Source: Candidatus Pelearchaeum sp.
GTDB taxonomy: Archaea > Thermoproteota > Nitrososphaeria_A > Caldarchaeales > Caldarchaeaceae
Reading direction: 5' to 3'
Assembly (NCBI GenBank): GCA_015520425.1
Contig: WAQC01000139.1
Span: 1 to 5,678 of the forward strand
Length of the DNA stretch: 5,678 nt
Made by a program: the position numbers and the translations under genes. This document shows positions 1 to 5,678 of this stretch, in pieces. The notes below the pieces were generated by a model. It was not told the origin of the DNA and did not search any database. It was given only the letters and a program-made list of their open reading frames with translations. Each line of letters begins with the position of its first letter. Position 1 is the first letter of the stretch.

Positions 1-1357
1 CTACCACTGCTGCGTGTGAGGTCATGCCTCCCCTGCTCGTCAATACCCCCTGAGCCGCTATCATGCCCTTGATGTCGTCAGGCGTTGTCTCTGGCCTGAC
101 GAGGATTACTTTCTCACCCCTGCCACCAAGCTCGGCGGCCTCATCAGTGTCAAAGATGACTTTTCCAGACGCAGCGCCAGGCGAGGCGTTGAGCCCTTTC
201 GCTATGGGCTTCACCTTCACGCTGGGGTCTAGCCTCCTGTGTAGGAGCTGGGTAATCTCCGACGGGTTTATCCGCGACACCGCTTCCTCGCGCGTTATCA
301 GCCCCTCCTCAGCCATGTCAACGGCTATCTTGACAGCCGCCTGTGCTGTTCTCTTACCGTTGCGGGTTTGGAGCAGGTAGAGCCTGCCATTCTCCACGGT
401 GAATTCAAAGTCCTGCATATCGCGGAAATGGTGCTCCAGCTTCTCCGCCAGCTTGACGAGCTCTTCATACAGCTTCTTATCCAGGTTCTCTATGCTTATT
501 GGCGTCCTTATCCCAGCCACCACGTCCTCGCCCTGCGAGTTGGGTAGATACTCTCCGTAGAGCCGCTTCTCACCCGTTGATGGGTTGCGCGTAAAGCCCA
601 CACCAGAGCCTGAGTCCTCGCCCATGTTTCCGAAGACCATGACCTGTATATTAACAGCCGTGCCTAGGTTGTCTGGAATCTTGTAGAACCTCCGATACTC
701 GCGCGCCCTTGGGTTATTCCACGACCTGAAGACAGCTTCTATCGCTGTCTCAAGCTGTCTCCAAGGGTCCTGCGGGAAGTCCTTACCCGTCTCGCGGCGT
801 ATGAGCTGCTTAAACTCCTCAACTATCTGCCTAAGAGCGTCTGGCGGTAGCTCTATGTCGTGCTTCACGCCAAACTTCTGCTTGTAGCGCTCCAGTATCT
901 CCTCAAAGAGCTCTCCCTTAACGCCCATAGCTGTCTTGCCGAACATCTGTATGAGCCGCCTGTATGCGTCGTATGCGAAGCGCTCATTACCCGTTAGTCT
1001 TGCCAGTGATTTTACGACCTCGTCGTTAAGCCCTATGTTGAGTATCGTGTCCATCATGCCTGGCATGGAGTAGGGAGCGCCAGACCTTACAGCGAGGAGG
1101 AGAGGCTTCTCAGGGTCGCCGAATCCTTTCCCGACCTTCTGGGCTAGCTTCTCCAGCTTGAGCCTGACCTCATCCATTAGGCCTTCGGGCATCTTGCCTC
1201 CAAGGGCATAGTAGCGTTTGCAGGCTTCGGTGCTGATGTTTATTCCAGGCGGGACTGGGAGGCCGAGAGCAGTCATCTCAACAAGACCATAACCCTTGCC
1301 CCCCAGCTCAAACCTGCTAAGGCCCACCGCCTCCTCAAACAGTCTGACATATTTCAT
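1..1357 (-). CDS. ppdK: Pyruvate, phosphate dikinase, N-terminal half (3' end beyond window)
   Basis: This enzyme reversibly converts pyruvate, ATP and phosphate to phosphoenolpyruvate, AMP and pyrophosphate in the cytoplasm. The 452 residues visible match the family from the first residues on. The ATP-grasp nucleotide domain begins with ELGGKGYGLVEM (Lys21) and continues with AVRSGAPYSMPGMMDT (Arg91 region). Glu318 in DFEF and Gln330 in LLQTRNGKRT correspond to its metal/ATP ligands. The swivelling phosphohistidine domain contains SRGGMTSHAAVV, with the catalytic His at residue 448 (bases 14-16). GGMTSH in this context separates the dikinase from PEP synthase. Family members are about 870-900 residues long, so the C-terminal PEP/pyruvate TIM barrel is outside the window. 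The ATG at 1355-1357 is the only good start: upstream in frame there is no ATG, GTG or TTG before a TAG at 1382-1384. No frameshift was seen. The gene lies 115 bases downstream of the acetyl-CoA synthetase stop and probably has its own promoter. Confidence 0.96.
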   Translation of the reverse strand, partial: MKYVRLFEEAVGLSRFELGGKGYGLVEMTALGLPVPPGINISTEACKRYYALGGKMPEGLMDEVRLKLEKLAQKVGKGFGDPEKPLLLAVRSGAPYSMPGMMDTILNIGLNDEVVKSLARLTGNERFAYDAYRRLIQMFGKTAMGVKGELFEEILERYKQKFGVKHDIELPPDALRQIVEEFKQLIRRETGKDFPQDPWRQLETAIEAVFRSWNNPRAREYRRFYKIPDNLGTAVNIQVMVFGNMGEDSGSGVGFTRNPSTGEKRLYGEYLPNSQGEDVVAGIRTPISIENLDKKLYEELVKLAEKLEHHFRDMQDFEFTVENGRLYLLQTRNGKRTAQAAVKIAVDMAEEGLITREEAVSRINPSEITQLLHRRLDPSVKVKPIAKGLNASPGAASGKVIFDTDEAAELGGRGEKVILVRPETTPDDIKGMIAAQGVLTSRGGMTSHAAVV

Positions 1358-1389
1358 AAAGTACCGCCACGTAATAATTGACTACGTAG

Positions 1390-1397
1390 AATTTAAG
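1390..1397 (-). promoter_or_regulatory. Candidate box A (TATA) of the dikinase gene
   Basis: On the minus strand these bases read CTTAAATT, centred about 36 bases upstream of the dikinase ATG. Archaeal transcription normally starts about 25 bases downstream of box A, which predicts a leader of roughly 10 bases (GCGGTACTTT-like) with no convincing Shine-Dalgarno match. The spacing is the same as for the acetyl-CoA synthetase promoter, which supports the call. A second AT-rich stretch (GTAAATAA, minus strand, about 1417-1424) could be an alternative, with a longer leader. Confidence 0.5.
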
Positions 1398-1414
1398 TGA
1401 TGTAGCGAAATTTC

Positions 1415-1439
1415 CGTTATTTACATAACGATAATATCG
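1415..1439. repeat. Two adjoining perfect inverted repeats, possible operator
   Basis: CGTTAT-TTAC-ATAACG (1415-1430) has perfect 6-base arms. It shares its last two bases with CGATA-A-TATCG (1429-1439), which has perfect 5-base arms. Both lie 18-50 bases upstream of the candidate box A of the dikinase gene, a position typical for archaeal activator sites. They could equally be weak hairpins in the 3' end of the synthetase mRNA. The arms are short and AT-rich, so chance is a real alternative. Two smaller palindromes lie nearby, CTACGTAG (1382-1389) and GAAATTTC (1407-1414). Confidence 0.4.
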
Positions 1440-1472
1440 GGGAGGTATTAAGGGGATTAAAATATATACAGT

Positions 1473-3407
1473 CTATTGCTGTTTTCGCGTAAGAGTCTTA
1501 ATCGCCTCCTTGACCTCCTCTACGGAGGCCTCGTCCTCAAGCGTTGTTACGTCGCCTATCTCTGCTCCTGTTGCCACCGCCTTAATGACGCGGCGCATTA
1601 TCTTTCCGCTCCGCGTCTTTGGCAGCATGCTGACGAAGTGTATCTCCTCAGGCGTGGCTATGGGGCCTATGACGCGCCTAACATGCTCGCGGAGCTCTTT
1701 GGTAAGCTCCTCAGATGGCTTATGGCCCTGCTTGAGGGTTACGAATGCTATTATCGCCTCGCCCTTTACTGGGTCTGGCCTCCCAGCTACAGCGGCCTCG
1801 GCCACCGCTGGATGGCTTATCAAGGCGTCCTCAATCTCTATCGTCCCAAGCCTGTGTCCAGCTACCTTCAGAACCTCGTCAGCCCTCCCCAGAAGCCAGA
1901 AGTAGCCATCCTTATCCCGCATAGCATAGTCACCAGGATAGTATATCCCTGGGAAGCGCGACCAGTAGACCTGCTTGTAGCGCTCAGGGTCTTTGTATAG
2001 TGTCATGAGCATTCCTGGCCATGGTCTCTTGATTACCAGGTATCCCTTCTCGCCCAGCTTCGCTGGCTTGCCCTGCTCATCCACCACATCGGCCTCAATT
2101 CCTGGTAGTGGGAATGTTGCGGAGCCTGGCTTGAGCGGGACTAGGCCGATGTTAGGGGCTGGCGATATTAGTATCCCGCCAGTCTCGGTCTGCCACCACG
2201 TATCAACTATCGGGCACCTACCTCCGCCTATCACGTTATAATACCAGTGCCACGCCGCTGGGTTTATCGGCTCCCCCACCGTTCCGAGAAGCCTAAGCGT
2301 GCTCAAATCATGCCTACGCGGATACTCCTCTCCGAACTTCATCAAAGCCCTTATCGCTGTTGGCGTGGTGTAGAGTATCGTAACGCCATAGCGCTCTACA
2401 ATCTCCCACCACCTATCAGGTGCTGGATAGTCGGGAGCGCCCTCATACATCACCGACGTAACGCCGTTGGTCAGGGGGCCGAAGACGATGTAGCTATGGC
2501 CAGTAACCCAGCCTATGTCGGCGGTGCACCAGTATACGTCGTCGTCCCTCACGTCAAACACCCAGCGCTGCGTCGCATAGACATATACTAGATACCCGCC
2601 AGTGCTGTGCACCACTCCCTTTGGCTTGCCTGTGGTTCCAGAGGTGTAGAGTATGTAGAGCGGGTGCGTAGATTCTAGGGAGACTGGCTCAACATACCGC
2701 TCAGCGTCCTTCATTAATTCGTGCCACCAGTGGTCGCGGCCTTCTTTCATCGGAATCTCACGACCTACGCGTCGGTAGACTACCACGTGCTCTATTGAGG
2801 GGCAGTTCTTCAGGGCTTCGTCTGCTATCTCCTTTAGCTGTATCACGCGGCCGCGCCTATATCCTCCGTCTGCCGTTATGAGGACCTTGGCCTCTGAGTC
2901 TCTTATCCTGTCAGCCAGCGCTGAGGAGCTGAAGCCTGAGAAGACGACGGTAAAGGTTGCGCCTATCCGCGCGGCCGCGAGCATGGCTATTGGAAGCTCA
3001 GGGACCATCGGCATGTATATCGCTACCCTGTCTCCCGTCTTGACACCCAGCTTGAGAAGCACGCTGGCGAATTTGTTGACCTCGCGGTATAGGTCTGCGT
3101 ATGTCAAGACACGCCTATCTCCTGGCTCTCCCTCCCAGATTATAGCCGCCTTATTCTTCCTCCAGCCCTTTACATGCCTATCAACAGTGTTGTATGAGGC
3201 GTTAAGCCTGCCGCCCACGAACCACTTGGCGAAGGGCGGGTCCCACTCAAGCACTTTGTCCCAAGTCCTGAACCAGACAAGCTCCGAAGCTACCTCAGAC
3301 CAGAACTTCTCTCCATCCTCAAGGGAGCGCTTGTAAAACTCTAGATACTTGTTAGTGGGAATTATGCGTGCCTCAACATCTATACTCCCCAAATCAACGG
3401 CGCACAT
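1473..3407 (-). CDS. acs: Acetyl-CoA synthetase, AMP-forming
   Basis: This cytoplasmic enzyme activates acetate with ATP and CoA to acetyl-CoA, releasing AMP and pyrophosphate through an acetyl-adenylate. The protein has 644 residues, the normal family length (about 630-660). Visible signatures, in order, are: the N-terminal cap with WFVGGRLNASYNTVDRH (62-78); the phosphate-binding loop YTSGTTGKPKG (254-264); the CoA/acetate-site motif WVTGHSY (300-306); TVGEPINP (376-383); the DTWWQTETGG motif (402-411); YYPGDYA with the ribose-binding Asp493; the hinge GRADEVLKVAGHRLG (507-521); and PKTRSGKIMRR with the catalytic and acetylatable Lys602. The carboxylate pocket residues Val301, Thr302, Val377 and Trp405 match those of acetate-specific enzymes. 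Propionate or 3-hydroxypropionate activation cannot be excluded, because those relatives also keep the tryptophan. The ATG at 3407 is the first good start, has no Shine-Dalgarno sequence, and sits about 36 bases after a box A. Activity may be controlled by lysine acetylation, known for bacterial homologues. Confidence 0.95.
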   Translation of the reverse strand: MCAVDLGSIDVEARIIPTNKYLEFYKRSLEDGEKFWSEVASELVWFRTWDKVLEWDPPFAKWFVGGRLNASYNTVDRHVKGWRKNKAAIIWEGEPGDRRVLTYADLYREVNKFASVLLKLGVKTGDRVAIYMPMVPELPIAMLAAARIGATFTVVFSGFSSSALADRIRDSEAKVLITADGGYRRGRVIQLKEIADEALKNCPSIEHVVVYRRVGREIPMKEGRDHWWHELMKDAERYVEPVSLESTHPLYILYTSGTTGKPKGVVHSTGGYLVYVYATQRWVFDVRDDDVYWCTADIGWVTGHSYIVFGPLTNGVTSVMYEGAPDYPAPDRWWEIVERYGVTILYTTPTAIRALMKFGEEYPRRHDLSTLRLLGTVGEPINPAAWHWYYNVIGGGRCPIVDTWWQTETGGILISPAPNIGLVPLKPGSATFPLPGIEADVVDEQGKPAKLGEKGYLVIKRPWPGMLMTLYKDPERYKQVYWSRFPGIYYPGDYAMRDKDGYFWLLGRADEVLKVAGHRLGTIEIEDALISHPAVAEAAVAGRPDPVKGEAIIAFVTLKQGHKPSEELTKELREHVRRVIGPIATPEEIHFVSMLPKTRSGKIMRRVIKAVATGAEIGDVTTLEDEASVEEVKEAIKTLTRKQQ

Positions 3408-3438
3408 ATCAGGGCTTTTACATAGTCGTAGGTGATGG

Positions 3439-3448
3439 ATAAATTTTA
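3439..3448 (-). promoter_or_regulatory. Box A (TATA) of the acetyl-CoA synthetase gene
   Basis: The minus strand reads TAAAATTTAT, centred about 36 bases upstream of the synthetase ATG at 3407. Initiation about 25 bases downstream would give a leader of only about 10 bases ending in CCCTGAT, without a Shine-Dalgarno motif, so translation would be of the near-leaderless type common in crenarchaea. This is the best TATA match in the gap. It follows the upstream gene's U-rich tract by about 30 bases, so this gene probably starts its own transcript. Confidence 0.6.
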
Positions 3449-3458
3449 TGTGGAGTCG

Positions 3459-3485
3459 CCTAATAATAAGAGGCCTAAAAATAAT
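3459..3485. repeat. Imperfect short direct repeat in the intergenic gap
   Basis: On the plus strand GCCTAATAATAA (3459-3469 region) is followed closely by GCCTAAAAATAATAA (from 3473). Each copy has the GCCTAA head and an AATAA tail. The repeat overlaps the U-rich terminator tract and lies just upstream of the synthetase box A. It may be a duplicated regulatory half-site, or simply low-complexity AT sequence. Confidence 0.25.
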
Positions 3486-3490
3486 AAAAA
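3477..3490 (-). terminator. U-rich terminator of the molybdenum hydroxylase gene
   Basis: In the direction of transcription this reads TTTTTATTATTTTT, beginning 18 bases past the TAA stop of the molybdenum hydroxylase subunit. Two T5 runs without a preceding strong hairpin fit archaeal intrinsic termination, which needs mainly a U-rich stretch. It separates the upstream gene from the promoter of the acetyl-CoA synthetase. Confidence 0.55.
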
Positions 3491-3507
3491 TGGGTGGATT
3501 GACGGGT

Positions 3508-5678
3508 TTATTTGGCTATTCCTTTCTCTTTGAGTACGCGCCAGATGGTCTCTGGTTTGAGCGGCGGGTCTATGTGCCTAACGCCCAGGTGTGCGAGCGC
3601 GTCAACGACGGCGTTGACTACTGCTTGTGTTGCTGCTATCGTTCCTGTCTCGCCTACTCCCTTGACTCCAAGCGGGTTGTGCGGCGATGGTGTCTCGGTG
3701 CTGCTCGTCTCTATGCGCGGCACGTCTGCCGAGGTTGGCACGGCATAGTCGGAGAGCGTAGCAGTTAGGAGGTTTCCATCCTTGTCGTAGACGGCCTCCT
3801 CCCAGAGAGCCTGCGCCATACCCTGAACAACGCCGCCCTGAACCTGGCCCTCCACAATCATCGGGTTAATCTGCCTACCACAGTCATCAACCGCCACGTA
3901 TCTCTTGACACGCACCTCCCCCGTCTCTGGGTCTACCTCAACGACGCAGACATGCGTGCCGAATGGGAAGGTGAAGTTCTCTGGGTCGTAGAAGGCTGTG
4001 CTCTCAAGCCCAGGCTCCATGCCCGCTGGTAGCTCTCCCTCACCCGCGAGGTAGCTGGAGAGAGCTATCTCAGCCAGCGTCTTTGCCTTCTCTGGAGCGC
4101 CCCTAACGTAGAACTTGCCGCGCTCAAACTCTATGTCCTCCTCGCTGGCTTCAAGGAGGTAGGCGGCTATCTTCTTGGCCTTCTCCTTAATCCTCCTACA
4201 CGCTATGGCTATGGCGCCTCCAGCTACTGGTGTTGTCCTGCTCCCATACGTCCCAGTGCCGAAGGGTATCATGGCGGTGTCTCCATGGACTACCTCCACA
4301 TCCTCAAACGGCACGCCCAGCTCCTCTGCGACAATCTGGGCGAAGGTCGTCTCCTCTCCCTGGCCGTGTGGGTGGCCGCCTGTATAGACGGTTACCTTCC
4401 CCGTCGGATGGACTCTTACGACGGCGCTCTCCCAGAGCCCCAGCCCGAAGCCAGTAGCGCGTACCACGCGCGAGGGCCCTAGGCCGCATATCTCAACGTA
4501 GCTGGAGATTCCAATACCTAGGAGCTTGCCCTGCTCTCTGAGCCGTTTCTGCTCCTCGCGGAGCTGCTCGTAGCCCACTAGCTCCAGAGCCTTGTTGAGA
4601 GCCGCCTCGTAGTTGCCGCTATCATACTGTAGGCCAGTAGCTACCGTGTATGGGAAAGCGTCGGGAGGTATGAAGTTCTTCCTCCTTACCTCGGCTGGGT
4701 CCATCCCAAGCTCATGCGCCAGTATATCCACCATCCGCTCAACTATGAACGAGGCCTCTGGCCTGCCAGCGCCCCTATACGCATCAACAGGCGCGGTGTT
4801 TGTGAGGACGCCATAGACCTCGCAGCCTATCGCTGGTATCTTGTAGCATCCGCTCAGCATGGTTCCGAATAGTATCGTGGGTATTCCTGGCGATGCTGTT
4901 GAGAGATACGCTCCCAGGTTTGCGTATGCCTTTACTCTTAGGCCGAGTATTGTTCCGTCGCGCTTGGCTGCGAGCTCCACGTATTGTATGTGGTCGCGGC
5001 CGTGTATTGTGGCTAGGTAATTCTCGCGGCGGTCTTCCATCCACTTGACTGGCCTGCCCAGCTCCTTTGCCAGGAAAGCTACCACAGCCTCTCCTCCGTA
5101 GCAGTGTATCTTGCTCCCAAAGCCGCCGCCAACATCCTGCGCAACGACGCGTAGCTTATGCTCAGGCACGCCCACCATCCCAGCTATCAGCAAGCGGTGT
5201 ATATGCGGGTTCTGCGAGGTCATCCAGACAGTAAGCTCCCCAGTGGCTTGGTTATACTGCGCCACAGCACCGCGCGTCTCTATCGCCGTAGGCTGTAGCC
5301 TGTTGTTTATGAAGCGCTGTTTAATCACCACCTCAGCCTCGGCAAATGCCTTCTCAACATCTCCTCCGCTTATGCTCCAGTGAAACGCTATATTGTTCGG
5401 CACGTCATCATAGAGCTGCGGCGCTTCGGGCTTCACGGCCTCCTCCTGATTAACAACCGCTGGGAGCTGCTCATACTCAACCTCTATCCGCTCCAAAGCA
5501 TCGCGCGCGGCGTATGGGCTCTCAGCTACAACCACAGCAACAGGGTCGCCGACGTAGCGCACCCTATCAACAGCAAGAGGCATATACTTCGGAACCTTCA
5601 GGTCAGCGTTCGGGATAGCCCACGCGCATGGAACTGGCGCTAGCTTATCAGCCAAGTCCCTACCAGTATAGACCGCTA
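3508..5678 (-). CDS. Molybdenum-binding large subunit of a xanthine dehydrogenase/aldehyde oxidase-family hydroxylase (5' end beyond window)
   Basis: Enzymes of this family hydroxylate aldehydes, purines or other substrates with water at a molybdopterin cytosine dinucleotide cofactor. Electrons then pass to 2Fe-2S and FAD subunits. Numbering from the TTG codon at 5653-5655, the visible motifs are: the a/b-hammerhead end VRYVGDPVAVVVAES (32-46); ETRGAVAQY (126-134); QDVGGGFGSKIH (173-184); AYRGAGRPEASF (292-303); the cofactor loop HPHGQGEETTFAQ (428-440); GTYGSRTTPVAGGA (468-481); INPMIVEGQVQGG (596-608); and GVKGVGETGT with catalytic Glu669. AYRGAGR in place of AYRCSFR marks it as non-CO-dehydrogenase (form II, aldehyde-oxidoreductase-like). 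The frame stays open to the window end, reading AVYTGRDL before the TTG, which is family sequence. That TTG is therefore internal, and about 60-80 residues are missing. The true substrate is unknown; glyceraldehyde or other aldehydes are plausible in archaea. The FeS and FAD subunit genes are not in the window and, if clustered, would lie beyond 5678. Confidence 0.93.
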   Translation of the reverse strand, partial: AVYTGRDLADKLAPVPCAWAIPNADLKVPKYMPLAVDRVRYVGDPVAVVVAESPYAARDALERIEVEYEQLPAVVNQEEAVKPEAPQLYDDVPNNIAFHWSISGGDVEKAFAEAEVVIKQRFINNRLQPTAIETRGAVAQYNQATGELTVWMTSQNPHIHRLLIAGMVGVPEHKLRVVAQDVGGGFGSKIHCYGGEAVVAFLAKELGRPVKWMEDRRENYLATIHGRDHIQYVELAAKRDGTILGLRVKAYANLGAYLSTASPGIPTILFGTMLSGCYKIPAIGCEVYGVLTNTAPVDAYRGAGRPEASFIVERMVDILAHELGMDPAEVRRKNFIPPDAFPYTVATGLQYDSGNYEAALNKALELVGYEQLREEQKRLREQGKLLGIGISSYVEICGLGPSRVVRATGFGLGLWESAVVRVHPTGKVTVYTGGHPHGQGEETTFAQIVAEELGVPFEDVEVVHGDTAMIPFGTGTYGSRTTPVAGGAIAIACRRIKEKAKKIAAYLLEASEEDIEFERGKFYVRGAPEKAKTLAEIALSSYLAGEGELPAGMEPGLESTAFYDPENFTFPFGTHVCVVEVDPETGEVRVKRYVAVDDCGRQINPMIVEGQVQGGVVQGMAQALWEEAVYDKDGNLLTATLSDYAVPTSADVPRIETSSTETPSPHNPLGVKGVGETGTIAATQAVVNAVVDALAHLGVRHIDPPLKPETIWRVLKEKGIAK

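Larger units (their letters stand above)
1358..1472. other. Intergenic region between synthetase and dikinase genes
   Basis: This 115-base AT-rich gap contains no open reading frame with coding character. Next to the synthetase stop, the minus strand reads TATATATTTTAAT (about 1457-1469), a weak U-rich stretch that might help termination or serve as a distant box A. The rest holds the palindrome cluster and the candidate dikinase promoter, listed separately. Confidence 0.6.

Noticed and set aside
63..380. Plus-strand open frame of 105 codons antisense to the dikinase
   Set aside because: The opposite strand is clearly coding for conserved dikinase sequence, and the Ser/Pro-rich translation is typical of a shadow frame.
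1457..1472. Possible strong terminator after the acetyl-CoA synthetase gene
   Set aside because: The longest T run on the transcribed strand is only four bases and there is no hairpin, so the evidence is too weak for a separate terminator call.
1476..2000. 174-codon open frame on the plus strand, antisense to the acetyl-CoA synthetase gene
   Set aside because: It lies wholly opposite a well-conserved gene, has low-complexity Leu/Tyr/Arg-rich translation with no recognisable domain, and no promoter. Long antisense frames are expected here from codon bias.
3439..3490. Possible origin, attachment site or small RNA in the AT-rich gap
   Set aside because: The AT-richness is explained by a U-rich terminator and a box A. 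No tRNA-like fold, origin repeat or attachment duplication was seen.
3448..3768. Plus-strand open frame of 106 codons beginning in the intergenic gap
   Set aside because: Most of it is antisense to the conserved C-terminus of the molybdenum hydroxylase. The translation is Cys/Arg-rich with no family resemblance, and its start lies within the synthetase promoter.
4304..5044. Minus-strand open frames of 61 and 86 codons in other frames inside the molybdenum hydroxylase gene
   Set aside because: They are Arg/Pro-rich out-of-frame readings of the conserved gene. The main frame is intact across both, so they are not signs of a frameshift.

Overview
The window carries three genes, all on the minus strand and with no frame break, so they are transcribed from high to low coordinates. 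The two end genes run off the window. From upstream to downstream they are: (1) the large, molybdenum-cofactor-binding subunit of a xanthine dehydrogenase/aldehyde oxidase-type hydroxylase (3508-5678, 5' end missing); (2) a complete AMP-forming acetyl-CoA synthetase (1473-3407); (3) the N-terminal half of pyruvate, phosphate dikinase (1-1357, 3' end missing), which stops four residues after the catalytic histidine.

The organism is most likely a thermophilic archaeon of the Thermoproteota (crenarchaeal or a related lineage). Supporting signs are frequent AGG and ATA arginine and isoleucine codons, AT-rich box A-like elements about 36 bases upstream of both visible start codons, no clear Shine-Dalgarno sequence before either start, and a U-rich terminator without a hairpin. 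Base composition looks a little over half G+C in the genes, and the two intergenic gaps are clearly AT-rich. The genus cannot be fixed from the sequence alone.

The gaps are short, about 100 and 115 bases. The gap 3408-3507 holds a U-rich terminator for the molybdenum enzyme and a box A for the synthetase. The gap 1358-1472 holds a box A for the dikinase and a cluster of short perfect palindromes that could be an operator. Each gene may therefore be its own transcription unit, although readthrough cannot be excluded.

The three enzymes could form a metabolic series, which is inference. The hydroxylase could oxidise an aldehyde to a carboxylic acid, the synthetase could activate acetate to acetyl-CoA, and the dikinase interconverts pyruvate and phosphoenolpyruvate. 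The AMP and pyrophosphate released by the synthetase are exactly the co-substrates of the dikinase in its ATP-forming direction. I found no mobile element, CRISPR array, tRNA or rRNA, and nothing that amounts to a wholly new system.
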